Assembly: GCF_003121585.1 (NCBI RefSeq)
Contig: NZ_QEOO01000016.1
Coordinates: forward strand, 434,001 to 498,000
Direction: 5' to 3'
DNA length: 64,000 nt
From: Nocardioides speluncae
GTDB taxonomy: Bacteria; Actinomycetota; Actinomycetes; Propionibacteriales; Nocardioidaceae
The position numbers and the translations under genes are program-made. Positions 49,412-58,498 of the stretch are shown piece by piece (position 1 is the first letter of the stretch; each line of letters begins with the position of its first letter). Under the pieces are notes generated by a model, which worked only from the letters and a program-made list of their open reading frames with translations, did no database searches and was not told the origin of the DNA.

Positions 49412-51733
49412 GTGCCCCGACCGCTTGAGCTCTTATCCATCGGTGGGCGCCGTTGCGAGCGTAGCCAGGCGGGTGTGATGGCAAGGCGGCGGAGCGAAGG
49501 CGGGCCGGAGGCCCGTCGAGTCTTCGCCAACGCAGCCAGCGCGCCCGCATGGGGGCGCTCGGTAGGCGGCCACCGATGGATACGAGCTCGTGTGTTGCCT
49601 GCTGTGCTCGCGGCAGCAACGCTGCTGTCAGCGGCTGCGGCACCCGCGGCGATGACCGCGCCGGCCGCCGCCCAGCCCGCGGCGCCCGCCGTACTCGCGC
49701 AGGACCCGCTGCAGGTGAGCATCGCGAGCCTGTCGCCGTCGGTGATCCCGAAGAGCGGCGTGATCACGATCCGGGGCCGGGTGACCAACCTCAGCGACGA
49801 GACCTGGACCGATCTGAAGGTCTACCCGTTCGTGTCCGCGACCCCGATGCTCAGCGAGGGCGAGCTGGCCGAGGCCGCCGAGAGCGACCCGGCGGACGTG
49901 GTCGGCGACCGGATCACGACCGAGGGCGCGTACGACGAGATCCCCGACCTGGAACCCGGGGAGTCGGCGACGTACTGGATCCGGCTGCGGCGCACCGTGC
50001 TCGGGCAGTGGATCACCGGCGACCCCGGGGTGTTCTGGTTCGGCGTCCACGCCATGAACGGCGACGACGACTTTGCCGACGGCCGGGCCCGGACCTTCCT
50101 GCCGCTGGTGCCGCCGCGGACCCAGAAGACGGTCAAGACGGCGCTGGTGATGCCGATCCGGCGGCCGATCAGCTACGACGCCGATGGCCGGCTCACCGAC
50201 ATCGACGGCTGGCGGAAGAACTTCGCCGTCAGCGGCCGGCTCCGCCAGATCGTCGACCTCGCGGCGACTCGGCAGGACTTCCCGGTCACCTGGCTGGTCG
50301 ACCCGGCCGTCCTGGACGCCGCCCAGCGGCTGGTCGACGGCAACCCCGAGCGCGACCTGTCCGCCAACCTTCCGCCACCCGGCGAGGACCCCGACGAGCA
50401 GCCGGAGGAGACCGAGGAGCCGAGCCCGTCCGAAGGGCCCGACGAGGGCAGCGACGAGGAGAGCTCCAAGGCGCTGCTCGATGCCGCGACCGCTGCCGAG
50501 TCGTTCCTGACCAAGGTCACGCCGCTGCTCCAGGACGGCGACGTGCTCGCGCTTCCGTACGGCGACGTCGACGTCTCGGCCGCCGTCGACCGCGGCCCGG
50601 AGCTGCTGGCCGAGGCACGGGAGCAGTCCACCCAGGCGTTCACGAGCCGCGAGATCGACGCACAGCCGGCGGTGGCACCGGTGACCGGCTTCCTCACCGA
50701 CCGCGGGATCATCGCCCAGGACCAGGCGACCAGGATCATGGTCTCCGACGAGATGCTGCGCAGCACCGACGAGGACGACGAGCCGCCGACGACGCTGCTC
50801 GCGTCCGGGAAGCGCGTCGTACTCTCCGACTCGACGGCCGGCTCCGGCGGTCCGGGCCCGGAGTCGCGCTCGAGTGCGCTGGCAATGCGGCAGCGGATTC
50901 TCGCCGACGCCGCGATGCGGGTGCTGAACGACTCGATCCAGCCGCTGGTGGTCAGCCTCCCCGCGCACTGGCGGCCGGGACCGACCTGGTCGTCGTTCGC
51001 TCAAGGGCTCAACGTTCCGTGGCTGTCGTTGGAGCCGCTGTCGAACGCGGCCACGACGCCGCCGACCACGATCTCCGCCTCCCGGCTGGCCTACCCCGAC
51101 AACCAGGCCGCACGCGAGCTGCGGACCCCGACCTTCGCCGCCGCCAAGGACCTGGTCGCCGCGGGCACCACCCTCGACCGGGTGCTGCCCCGCAACGACC
51201 TGCTGACCGGCGAGGTGACCCGGCAGGCGCTGACCAGCATCGGGTACGGCGCCCGCGCCGACACGCTCAGCGCCCGGCTCGCGACCGAACGGTCGACTCT
51301 CTGGATCGCGGACCGGCTCGGCCAGATCGTCGTCGAGGCGCCGCCGTCGGTGACCATGTCCAGCGAGCGCGGCGAGTTCTCGGCGAACCTGGTGAACAAC
51401 CTGGACCAGCCCGTGACGGTGCGGGTCGAGGCGAGCATCCCCGAGTTCAGCCCGCTCGAGATCGAGGGCCCCCCGTCGATCGAGCTCGACGCTGGTGCCC
51501 AGCGGACGGTCCGCCTCAACGTCAAGTCCAGCAAGGTCGGCGTGCACGACGTGAAGCTGGTCGTCACCGACGAGGAAGGCACCGAGCTCGGCTCGTTCGA
51601 CGAGATGCCGCTGCGGGCCGGAGAGCTCGGCAAATGGATCTGGATGGTCCTGGCCGTCGGCGGCGCCCTACTGTTCGGGGCGATCGCCGTCCGCCTGGTA
51701 CGACGTTTTCAGAACTATCGGAGGACCGCTTGA
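49412..51733 (+). CDS. DUF6049 family exported membrane protein
   Basis: 773 residues as read from GTG 49412. An unusual N-terminal extension (about 1-58, encoded by the repeat element) is followed by a signal segment (VLPAVLAAATLLSAAAAPAAMTAPAAA) and a beta-sandwich (LQVSIASLSPSVIPKSGVITIRGRVTN). Then come a large domain with V-T-W-L-V-D-P-A-V-L-D, an acidic linker, a second beta domain, and one C-terminal membrane helix (WIWMVLAVGGALLFGAIAV). It matches the actinobacterial protein always placed before murJ (Rv3909 position), probably in cell-envelope synthesis; function unestablished. Stop overlaps murJ's TTG. Confidence 0.85.
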   Translation: MPRPLELLSIGGRRCERSQAGVMARRRSEGGPEARRVFANAASAPAWGRSVGGHRWIRARVLPAVLAAATLLSAAAAPAAMTAPAAAQPAAPAVLAQDPLQVSIASLSPSVIPKSGVITIRGRVTNLSDETWTDLKVYPFVSATPMLSEGELAEAAESDPADVVGDRITTEGAYDEIPDLEPGESATYWIRLRRTVLGQWITGDPGVFWFGVHAMNGDDDFADGRARTFLPLVPPRTQKTVKTALVMPIRRPISYDADGRLTDIDGWRKNFAVSGRLRQIVDLAATRQDFPVTWLVDPAVLDAAQRLVDGNPERDLSANLPPPGEDPDEQPEETEEPSPSEGPDEGSDEESSKALLDAATAAESFLTKVTPLLQDGDVLALPYGDVDVSAAVDRGPELLAEAREQSTQAFTSREIDAQPAVAPVTGFLTDRGIIAQDQATRIMVSDEMLRSTDEDDEPPTTLLASGKRVVLSDSTAGSGGPGPESRSSALAMRQRILADAAMRVLNDSIQPLVVSLPAHWRPGPTWSSFAQGLNVPWLSLEPLSNAATTPPTTISASRLAYPDNQAARELRTPTFAAAKDLVAAGTTLDRVLPRNDLLTGEVTRQALTSIGYGARADTLSARLATERSTLWIADRLGQIVVEAPPSVTMSSERGEFSANLVNNLDQPVTVRVEASIPEFSPLEIEGPPSIELDAGAQRTVRLNVKSSKVGVHDVKLVVTDEEGTELGSFDEMPLRAGELGKWIWMVLAVGGALLFGAIAVRLVRRFQNYRRTA
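49427..49589. repeat. 163-bp MITE-like inverted-repeat element within the start of the DUF6049 gene
   Basis: Outer arms of 25 bases at 49427-49451 and 49565-49589 are inverted copies with two mismatches (GAGCTCNTATCCATCGGTGG core). Inside, blocks CGAGCG, CCA-GCGGG, TGGC and CGGGCC recur in the same order on both halves, meeting at GGGCC-GGA-GGCCC. The whole segment can thus fold as one long imperfect hairpin. It is in frame with the gene and adds about 50 residues ahead of the signal peptide. Confidence 0.7.
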
Positions 51734-53427
51734 CCGACCAGAACTCGACTGCCCAGCAAGCGGAGTCTCCCGACAGCGGCAGCGAGCAGCGCAGCATCCT
51801 GTCCTCGAGCGCGGTGATGGCGGCCGGGACGGTCGTGTCCCGGATGTCCGGCTTCGTGCGGTCCGCCCTGCTGGTCGCCGCGATCGGCAGCGCCCTGCAC
51901 GCCGAGCTGTTCACGATCGCCCAGACCGTGCCGACGATGCTCTACATCCTGCTCGCCGGCGGCATTTTCAACGCCGTACTGGTGCCGCAGCTGGTGCGGG
52001 CGATGAAGAACGACCCGGACGGCGGTGAGGCCTACACCAACCGGGTGGTCACGCTGGCCGGGCTGTTCCTGCTGACGGTGACCGTCGCGCTCGTCGTACT
52101 CGCGCCGTGGCTGATGCAGCTGTTCCTGAGCTCGAACTACTCCGAACCCGAGCTGGCCGCCCACCAGCAGTCGATCATCGACTTCGCGCGGCTGGTGCTG
52201 CCGCAGGTGTTCTTCTACGGGATGTTCGTGCTGGTCGGGCAGATCCTCAACGCGCGTGGGGTCTTCGGCCCGATGATGTGGGCGCCGATCGCCAACAACG
52301 TGATCACCGTCGCGGTGCTGAGCATCTACCTGCTGAGCTTCGGCGCGGCCACCGAGTCCGAGACGCTCGCGGCGTACACCGAGGGCCAGGAGCTGCTGCT
52401 CGGCCTCGGCTTCACGCTGGGCATCGTCACCCAGTTCCTGATCCTGGTGCCGTACCTGAAGAAGGCCGGCTTCCGCTACCGGCCGCGCTTCGACTTCCGC
52501 GACGCCGGGCTCGGCCACACGCTGAAGCTCGGCCTGTGGACCGTGCTGTTCGTGATCATCAACCAGATCTCCTACACGATCGTGGTCCGGCTGGCCTCCG
52601 AGGGCCCGGCCAGCTCCCCCGAGGGCACCGGGTACGCCGTCTACTCGCAGACGTTCCTGCTGACAATGGTCCCGCACGCGATCATCACGGTCTCGCTCGC
52701 GACCGCGATCCTCCCCCGGCTCTCCAAGTACGCCGCGGACGCGGACCCGAGCGGCCTCGGCAACGCCCTGTCCGGCACCCTCCGCAGCGCGCTCGCGCTG
52801 ATCCTGCCGTTCGCGGCGGTGCTGCCGTTCCTGGCCGAGGACATCGCGCACCTGCAGTGGGGCTTCGGCGCCGGTGCCGACGGCTACCACCGGTTCGTGC
52901 CGTCGCTGGCGCTGTTCGGGCCCGGGCTGGTCTTCTTCACGATCCACTACCTGATGCTGCGCGGCTTCTACTCGCTGGAGCGGAACCGGACCGCGTTCTG
53001 GATCCAGTGCGTGATCGCGGCCGTCAACATCACCGCCGCGCTGACCTACGTCCGGTTCGCCTCCGACGAGCACAACGCACCGGCTCTGGTGCTCGCCTAC
53101 GCGACCGCCTACCTGGTCGGCTGCGTGGTGTCCTACCTGCTGCTGCGCCGTACCCTCGGCGGGCTGCAGACGCCGACGCTGGTCCGCTTCGCGGCCCGGA
53201 TGGTGGTGGCGGTCGGCGTGGCGACCGCGGCCGCCGCCGGCACCGCCTGGCTGCTGCACACCCTGCAGGGTGACCCGCCGGTCGTGGTCGCGGGCCTGAA
53301 CGCGGTGCTGATCGGGGCCGTGGACGGCGTCGTCTTCCTGGTGATGGCGAAGGCCCTCGGGATCCGTGAGGTGACCTCGGTCATCGACCTGATTGCCCGC
53401 CGCTTGCCTTTGCGTTCGCGACGGTAG
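51730..53427 (+). CDS. murJ: Lipid II flippase MurJ (MviN)
   Basis: 565 residues with 14 predicted membrane helices. MviN signatures: SSAVMAAGTVVSRMSGFVRSALLVAAIG at the start, LLAGGIFNAVLVPQLVRAM, G-Q-I-L-N-A-R-G-V-F-G-P-M-M-W-A-P-I-A-N-N. It moves lipid II to the outer face of the membrane for peptidoglycan polymerisation. TTG 51730 overlaps the previous stop, with GGAGGA just before it. Unlike the mycobacterial fused form, this MurJ ends after the flippase domain; the pseudokinase is a separate gene 70 bases on. Confidence 0.94.
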   Translation: MTDQNSTAQQAESPDSGSEQRSILSSSAVMAAGTVVSRMSGFVRSALLVAAIGSALHAELFTIAQTVPTMLYILLAGGIFNAVLVPQLVRAMKNDPDGGEAYTNRVVTLAGLFLLTVTVALVVLAPWLMQLFLSSNYSEPELAAHQQSIIDFARLVLPQVFFYGMFVLVGQILNARGVFGPMMWAPIANNVITVAVLSIYLLSFGAATESETLAAYTEGQELLLGLGFTLGIVTQFLILVPYLKKAGFRYRPRFDFRDAGLGHTLKLGLWTVLFVIINQISYTIVVRLASEGPASSPEGTGYAVYSQTFLLTMVPHAIITVSLATAILPRLSKYAADADPSGLGNALSGTLRSALALILPFAAVLPFLAEDIAHLQWGFGAGADGYHRFVPSLALFGPGLVFFTIHYLMLRGFYSLERNRTAFWIQCVIAAVNITAALTYVRFASDEHNAPALVLAYATAYLVGCVVSYLLLRRTLGGLQTPTLVRFAARMVVAVGVATAAAAGTAWLLHTLQGDPPVVVAGLNAVLIGAVDGVVFLVMAKALGIREVTSVIDLIARRLPLRSRR

Positions 53428-53497
53428 GTCGGGCCCTTACGATGGCCTAGGGATTTCAGCCAGTACGACGACAGCGAGAGACGGGATCAGGGGGCAC

Positions 53498-55402
53498 GTG
53501 TCCGACAGCATCCGGCACGGCGATGTACTCGCCAACCGGTATCTCTTGATCGACCTACTCAGCGAGAGCCGCGGCGGGCGGTTCTGGCGCGCGCACGACC
53601 GGGTCCTTTCCCGCCACGTCGCGCTGCACGTCATCCCCCAGGACGACGAGCGTGCGGCCGGCCTGCTCGACGCCGCCAAGCGCTCGGCGACCGTCAGTGA
53701 CCGGCGGCTGCTGCGGGTGCTGGACGCCGACATCCGGGACGAGCTGGTGTACGTCGTCAACGAGTGGGGCGCCGGTACCTCCCTCGACGTGATGCTCGCC
53801 AACGACGGACCGCTGAGCCCGCGCCGAGCCGCCTGGATCACCTCCGAGGTGGGCGCGGCGCTGGCCAACGCGCATGCCGCTGACGTCGCCCACGGCCGGC
53901 TGGTCCCCGAGAACGTGCTGGTCGACCACTCCGGCTCGGTGCGGGTGATCGGGCTGGCCGTCGACGCCGCGCTGCAGGGGCTGCCCGACGGCCGGGTCTC
54001 GACCGACGTGGTCGACCTCGCCGGCGTCCTGTACGCCGCGATGACCGGCAAGTGGCCCGGGATCTCCCGCTCCGGCGTACCGTCCGCGCCCGACCAGACC
54101 GGCCGGGTGCTGCGGCCGCGCAAGGTGCGCGCCGGCGTACCCAAGGTGCTCGACGAGATCTGCGACGAGGTGCTCAACCCGTACGCCGAGCACACCCACG
54201 GCCTGAACTCGGCGGCCGCGCTGGCGACCGCGCTCCGGGAGTTCGTCGGCGACTCCGCCACGATGGCCGCGCAGGAGGCCGCGTCGCACCGCGAGTCGAC
54301 CCTGCCCGCGGGCCCCGCGGTGTCGTACCCGCCCGGGTCTCTGCCCGTGACCCAGCCGGTCAGCCGGCCCGAGACGGCGCCGGTGAGCACCCATCCGGTC
54401 GGCCACGAGCCCACGGAGCTGGATCCCCAGACCGGCGACCTTCCGGAACCCGACGACGCGAGCCGCGCCCGCCAGCTGGAGCTGGAGACCCAGGCCGGCA
54501 TACCCGACTGGGACGACCCGCTCACCGGGCCGGCCGACCTGTCCTGGCTGGAGAAGCGCTCCGATCCACCGCCGCCACCCCCGCCGCTCCAGGAGCCGGC
54601 GGCCCGACCACTGTTCGCTCCCGACCCGCCGCCGGGCGAGCCGGTACGCCGGCCCCGCTACCTCACCGACTCCTCGGGCTCCGGGGAGCGGGTCGCCGAG
54701 GGCGGCAACGGAAACGGCTACTGGCCGTGGGAGAACGCCGGCCCGCCGCCGCCCGGACCCGACAACGTCGAGCCCGAAGAGGTCCCCGGCCGCAACTGGC
54801 TCCGGCTCGCCGGCGTGATCCTGGCCGTGCTGCTGCTGGTGCTCGCGGTGCTGTTCGCGTTCAACCTCGGCCGGGACAGCGGTTCCGACCCGCCGGCCGA
54901 CTCCGGCCAGGACGACCCGACGACCTCCGCGCCGGCGCAGGAGCCCAAGCCGGTCCAGATCGTCGGCGCAGAGGCCTTCGACCCGCTGGGGGATCCGCCG
55001 AACGACGAGAACGGCGAGCTGGTCCCGAACGTCTACGACGGCAACCCGACGTCCCAGTGGCACACCAGCAGCTACCAGGACAACATCGGCGACCGTCCAC
55101 GTTCGCTGAAGCCCGGCGTCGGACTGATTCTGGATCTCGGCGAAGCGCACGACGTACGCGCCGTCGAGGTCGCGTTCGACACCGCGCCGACCACCGCCCA
55201 GGTGTTCGTCGGCGACAGCGCGCCGGGCTCGGTCGACGACCTCGGCGACCCGACCGGTGAGGGCACCGCCGATGGTGACCTGCTGACGCTGGAGTTCGAA
55301 GAGCCGGTGTCCGGCCGCTACATCACCGTCTGGCTGACCTCGCTCCCGCCCGACCGGGCGGACTTCCGCGGCGTGATCAACGAGATCCGGGTTCTGGCGT
55401 GA
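53498..55402 (+). CDS. MurJ-associated pseudokinase with transmembrane helix and discoidin-like domain
   Basis: 634 residues. Residues 1 to about 260 are a kinase fold (DVLANRYLLIDLLSESRGGRFWRAHD), but the glycine loop is altered, HRD is replaced by H-G-R-L-V-P-E-N and DFG by V-I-G-L-A, so it should be inactive. A long Pro-rich linker leads to one membrane helix (LAGVILAVLLLVLAVLFAF) and an outer F5/8-type domain (VYDGNPTSQWHTSSY; ITVWLTSLPP). In mycobacteria the matching domain fused to MurJ recruits the FHA protein FhaA when phosphorylated by PknB. GTG 53498; overlaps sigM by GTGA. Confidence 0.85.
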   Translation: MSDSIRHGDVLANRYLLIDLLSESRGGRFWRAHDRVLSRHVALHVIPQDDERAAGLLDAAKRSATVSDRRLLRVLDADIRDELVYVVNEWGAGTSLDVMLANDGPLSPRRAAWITSEVGAALANAHAADVAHGRLVPENVLVDHSGSVRVIGLAVDAALQGLPDGRVSTDVVDLAGVLYAAMTGKWPGISRSGVPSAPDQTGRVLRPRKVRAGVPKVLDEICDEVLNPYAEHTHGLNSAAALATALREFVGDSATMAAQEAASHRESTLPAGPAVSYPPGSLPVTQPVSRPETAPVSTHPVGHEPTELDPQTGDLPEPDDASRARQLELETQAGIPDWDDPLTGPADLSWLEKRSDPPPPPPPLQEPAARPLFAPDPPPGEPVRRPRYLTDSSGSGERVAEGGNGNGYWPWENAGPPPPGPDNVEPEEVPGRNWLRLAGVILAVLLLVLAVLFAFNLGRDSGSDPPADSGQDDPTTSAPAQEPKPVQIVGAEAFDPLGDPPNDENGELVPNVYDGNPTSQWHTSSYQDNIGDRPRSLKPGVGLILDLGEAHDVRAVEVAFDTAPTTAQVFVGDSAPGSVDDLGDPTGEGTADGDLLTLEFEEPVSGRYITVWLTSLPPDRADFRGVINEIRVLA

Positions 55403-56067
55403 CCGATCCGTCCGACGTCGACCTGCTGCGCGCCCATGTCGCCGGCGACGCGGACGCGTTCGGCACCCTGTTCGCTCGACATCGGGACCGGCTATGGGCG
55501 GTCGCGCTGCGCACGATGGGCAGCCCGGAGGACGCTGCCGACGCGCTGCAGGACGGGCTGATCTCGGCATTCCGGCGGGCGGACTCGTTCCGTGGCGACG
55601 CGGCGGTCACGACCTGGCTGCACCGGATCGTGGTGAACGCCTGCCTCGACAAGATCCGCGCCAACAAGGTGCGCGCCGCCGACGCGCTCCCCGACGACCT
55701 CGACGACTACGCCGGCCGTGGGTCGCTGGTCTCGGCGACCGATGCGGCCGACGACCCCGCCGACCTGGCGCTCGCCGACGAGCGGCGGCGGGCGGTGCTC
55801 ACCGCGCTCGAGACGCTGCCGGCCGACCAGCGGGCCGCCCTGGTCCTGGTCGACATGGAGGGCTACCCGGTCGCCGACGTGGCCGAGATGCTCGACTGCG
55901 CGGTCGGCACCATCAAGTCCCGCTGCGCCCGTGGCCGGGCCAAGCTGGCCCCGCTCCTCGGCGTACTCCGGGATCCGGCGGAGCGTGAGCCCACTCACGG
56001 GAACCCGCGCCCGCGGAGCGCCGTCCCATCCACGGACCCGCCCCGCGGGCCACCAACCGGAGCCTGA
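55399..56067 (+). CDS. sigM: ECF sigma factor SigM
   Basis: 222 residues. Region 2: DADAFGTLFARHRDRLWAVALRTMGSPEDAADALQDGLISAFRRADSFRGDAAVTTWLHRIVVNACLDKIR. Region 4: LETLPADQRAALVLVDMEGYPVADVAEMLDCAVGTIKSRCARGRAKL. The order murJ-pseudokinase-sigma-anti-sigma-trxB-trxA matches actinobacterial sigM. It directs stress transcription. GTG start overlaps the pseudokinase stop; followed 51 bases later by its likely anti-sigma. Confidence 0.92.
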   Translation: MTDPSDVDLLRAHVAGDADAFGTLFARHRDRLWAVALRTMGSPEDAADALQDGLISAFRRADSFRGDAAVTTWLHRIVVNACLDKIRANKVRAADALPDDLDDYAGRGSLVSATDAADDPADLALADERRRAVLTALETLPADQRAALVLVDMEGYPVADVAEMLDCAVGTIKSRCARGRAKLAPLLGVLRDPAEREPTHGNPRPRSAVPSTDPPRGPPTGA

Positions 56068-56118
56068 CCGAACCCGACTGCCCGACTGCCCGACGTACCG
56101 ATTGGAGGTGCACCGCCC

Positions 56119-56877
56119 ATGACCGACGACTCGAAGAAGACCGACCGCATCCTCTCCGCTGCCGAGGAGGAGGCGGTACGCCGCCAGCTCGCCGCCGCGC
56201 GGCACACCGGCTCGATGCCCACCGACGTCGCGACCCGGCTCGACGACGTGATCGCCGGTCTCCAGGCCGAGCGTGCCGAGACCGAGCGCGCCGAGACCGC
56301 CGCTCCGAACGTCGTACCGCTCGCGTCCCGGCGCCGGTTCCGGATCGCCCAGGGCATCGTCGCGGCCGCCGCGGTGGTCGCCGTCGGTGTCGGCGTCACT
56401 CAGGTGCTCAGCAACCTCAGCCCCGGGGCCAGCCACGACGACGCCGGGGGAGACTCGGCCGCCGTCACCAGCGAGGGCGAGGCCAACCGTGACGACTCCG
56501 GCGAGTCCAAGGAGATGCCGCCGGCCGGCTCGTCGTCCCCGAACAGCGAGCTCGCCGGACCTCGGGCCGAGATGTACAACGCGGCCCCGCAGATCAGCAG
56601 CGAGTCGTTCCAGCGCGACGTTGCCCTGCTGGACCCGGAGATGCGCACCGCCACGGAGGACGAGACCGGGCCCGCGGACGGTCTGACCGCGCTGCGGATG
56701 ACCCGGACGTGCGGCCCGACGTCACCGCCGGCAGGGTACGAAGCGGTGCCGGTCCGCTACGACGGACGGCCGGCGATGCTGGTGTTCGGCAAGGTCGTCG
56801 ACGACCGGCAGCGGGTCGATCTGTACCTGTGCGCGACCGGCGTCCGCGAGCGCTCGGTGACCATTCAGCAACCCTGA
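56119..56877 (+). CDS. Membrane protein, probable anti-sigma-M factor
   Basis: 252 residues: a cytoplasmic N-terminal segment of about 70 residues ([39 protein letters not shown]), one membrane helix ([22 protein letters not shown]), an acidic linker and an outer domain with one paired-cysteine possibility (TCGP and LCATG). Placement directly after sigM and before trxB is that of the membrane anti-sigma factor in other actinobacteria. No HxxxCxxC zinc motif, so it is not a ZAS-type anti-sigma. Confidence 0.8.
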   Translation: MTDDSKKTDRILSAAEEEAVRRQLAAARHTGSMPTDVATRLDDVIAGLQAERAETERAETAAPNVVPLASRRRFRIAQGIVAAAAVVAVGVGVTQVLSNLSPGASHDDAGGDSAAVTSEGEANRDDSGESKEMPPAGSSSPNSELAGPRAEMYNAAPQISSESFQRDVALLDPEMRTATEDETGPADGLTALRMTRTCGPTSPPAGYEAVPVRYDGRPAMLVFGKVVDDRQRVDLYLCATGVRERSVTIQQP

Positions 56878-56885
56878 GCGCCAGG

Positions 56886-56911
56886 GGAATGCGGCTCGCC
56901 TACGATCGGTT
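56886..56911 (+). promoter_or_regulatory. SigR/SigH-type thiol-stress promoter of trxB
   Basis: GGAAT (56886-56890), 18 bases, then GTT (56909-56911). This equals the GGAAY-N18-GTT consensus of the redox sigma factors SigR (Streptomyces) and SigH (mycobacteria), whose best-known target is trxB. A TACGAT box inside the spacer (56901-56906) could serve a housekeeping promoter. Confidence 0.75.
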
Positions 56912-56950
56912 GTGCCGTCGTACACACGCCACGCAAGGAGCGCACCGCGC

Positions 56951-57961
56951 ATGCCTCAGGATTCCAGCGAAACCCGCAACGTCATCATCATCGGCTCGGG
57001 TCCCGCGGGCTACACCGCTGCGGTGTACGCCGCGCGCGCCAGTCTGAAGCCGCTCGTCTTCGAGGGCTCGGTCACGGCCGGCGGTGCGCTGATGAACACC
57101 ACCGAGGTCGAGAACTTCCCGGGCTTCCGCGACGGCATCATGGGTCCGGCGCTGATGGACGAGATGCGGGCCCAGGCGGAGCGGTTCGGCGCCGAGCTGG
57201 TCGCCGACGACGTGACGTCGGTGGAGCTGGCCGGTGACGTGAAGGTCGTGAAGACCGCGACCGACACCTTCCGCGCGCGCTCGGTGATCCTGGCGACCGG
57301 CTCCGGGTACCGCAAGCTGGGCCTGCCCCGCGAGGAGGAGCTCTCCGGCCGTGGCGTCTCGTGGTGTGCGACCTGTGACGGGTTCTTCTTCCGCGACCAG
57401 GCGATAGCGGTCGTCGGTGGCGGCGACTCGGCCGTCGAGGAGGCGACGTTCCTGACCCGGTTCGCGTCGAAGGTCTACCTGATCCACCGCCGCGGCGAGC
57501 TGCGCGCGTCGAAGATCATGCAGGAGCGCGCGTTCGCCGACCCGAAGCTGGAGCCGCTCTGGAACTCCGAGATCGCCGAGATCCTCGGCTCCGACAGGCT
57601 CGAGGGCGTCACCCTGCGCGACACCAACACCGGTGAGACCCGGCCGCTCGATGTGACCGGCCTGTTCATCGCGATCGGCCACGACCCGCGCTCGGAGCTG
57701 CTGAACGGCCAGATCGACCTCGACGACAACGGCTACGTGCTCGTCAAGCAGCCGTCGACCCAGACCAACCTCGCCGGCGTCTTCGCCTGCGGCGACCTGG
57801 TCGACCACCACTACCGGCAGGCCGTCACCGCCGCCGGCACCGGCTGCGCCGCCGCCCTGGACGCCGAGCGCTACATCGCCATGCTCGACCACGCCGCCTC
57901 CACCGCCGGCTCCGCCGAAGCCACCGCCGTCGGTGCTGGCGCCGAGGTCGCCCCCGCCTGA
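56951..57961 (+). CDS. trxB: Thioredoxin reductase
   Basis: 336 residues. FAD-binding [21 protein letters not shown], redox pair C-A-T-C at residues 139-142 in [16 protein letters not shown]-binding [12 protein letters not shown] near 151, and the closing [10 protein letters not shown]. It passes electrons from NADPH to TrxA to keep cytoplasmic thiols reduced. ATG 56951 has AAGGAG upstream; GTG 56912 is an alternative start. A thiol-stress promoter precedes it. Confidence 0.96.
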   Translation: MPQDSSETRNVIIIGSGPAGYTAAVYAARASLKPLVFEGSVTAGGALMNTTEVENFPGFRDGIMGPALMDEMRAQAERFGAELVADDVTSVELAGDVKVVKTATDTFRARSVILATGSGYRKLGLPREEELSGRGVSWCATCDGFFFRDQAIAVVGGGDSAVEEATFLTRFASKVYLIHRRGELRASKIMQERAFADPKLEPLWNSEIAEILGSDRLEGVTLRDTNTGETRPLDVTGLFIAIGHDPRSELLNGQIDLDDNGYVLVKQPSTQTNLAGVFACGDLVDHHYRQAVTAAGTGCAAALDAERYIAMLDHAASTAGSAEATAVGAGAEVAPA

Positions 57962-57991
57962 CGGGGCAAATCGGACAGGGTTGTTGGGCAC

Positions 57992-58057
57992 TTCCTGACG
58001 TTGTTGGGCGTTGCAACGGCCTACAACGTCAGGAATCCCCGGCCGGCCGGGGATTCC
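57992..58057. terminator. Two overlapping perfect hairpins between trxB and trxA
   Basis: Hairpin 1: TTCCTGACGTTGT (57992-58004) with ACAACGTCAGGAA (58023-58035). Hairpin 2: a 26-base perfect palindrome at 58032-58057, arms GGAATCCCCGGCC. They share GGAA at 58032-58035, so only one can be complete at a time. Termination after trxB or control of trxA is possible. Confidence 0.65.
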
Positions 58058-58080
58058 CCCACCTCGCCGCCGGCAGCCTG

Positions 58081-58106
58081 GGAACATCTGTCCCCAGCCT
58101 GGTGTT
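58081..58106 (+). promoter_or_regulatory. SigR/SigH-type thiol-stress promoter of trxA
   Basis: GGAAC (58081-58085), 18 bases, then GTT (58104-58106): the same GGAAY-N18-GTT promoter as before trxB, placed 45 bases ahead of the trxA start and after the hairpins, so trxA can be transcribed on its own. Confidence 0.75.
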
Positions 58107-58150
58107 GACTGGGCACCGACTTCAAATAGCGATGTGAAAGGGAGTCTGCT

Positions 58151-58498
58151 GTGGCCGCCAATATGCCAGCTGTGACCGACGCCGAGTTCGAGGCGCAGGT
58201 CCTCAAGTCCGACAAGCCCGTGCTGGTCGACTTCTGGGCCGAGTGGTGCGGTCCGTGCCGCCAGGTCGACCCGATTCTGAGCGAGATCGCCAGCGAGCAC
58301 GGCGACAAGATCACCTTCGTCAAGATGAACGTGGACGAGAACCCGGTGACGCCGTCGAACTACCGGGTCACCGGCATCCCGACGATCAACGTCTACCAGG
58401 GCGGCGAGGTCGTGAAGTCCATCGTCGGCGCCAAGCCCAAGGCGGCCCTGCTCCGCGAGCTGGCCGAGTTCATCGAGCCGAACACCGTCAAGGCGTGA
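58151..58498 (+). CDS. trxA: Thioredoxin
   Basis: 115 residues with the active site W-C-G-P-C near residues 32-36 in VLVDFWAEWCGPCRQVDPIL and the cis-proline in V-T-G-I-P-T-I. General disulfide reductase in the cytoplasm. GTG start with GGGAG 6 bases upstream. Its last 11 bases overlap the convergent GNAT gene. Confidence 0.96.
   Translation: MAANMPAVTDAEFEAQVLKSDKPVLVDFWAEWCGPCRQVDPILSEIASEHGDKITFVKMNVDENPVTPSNYRVTGIPTINVYQGGEVVKSIVGAKPKAALLRELAEFIEPNTVKA

Noticed and set aside
56912..56914. GTG 56912 as the trxB start
   Set aside because: It would be leaderless from TACGAT, but it adds 13 residues absent from the family, and ATG 56951 has AAGGAG upstream.
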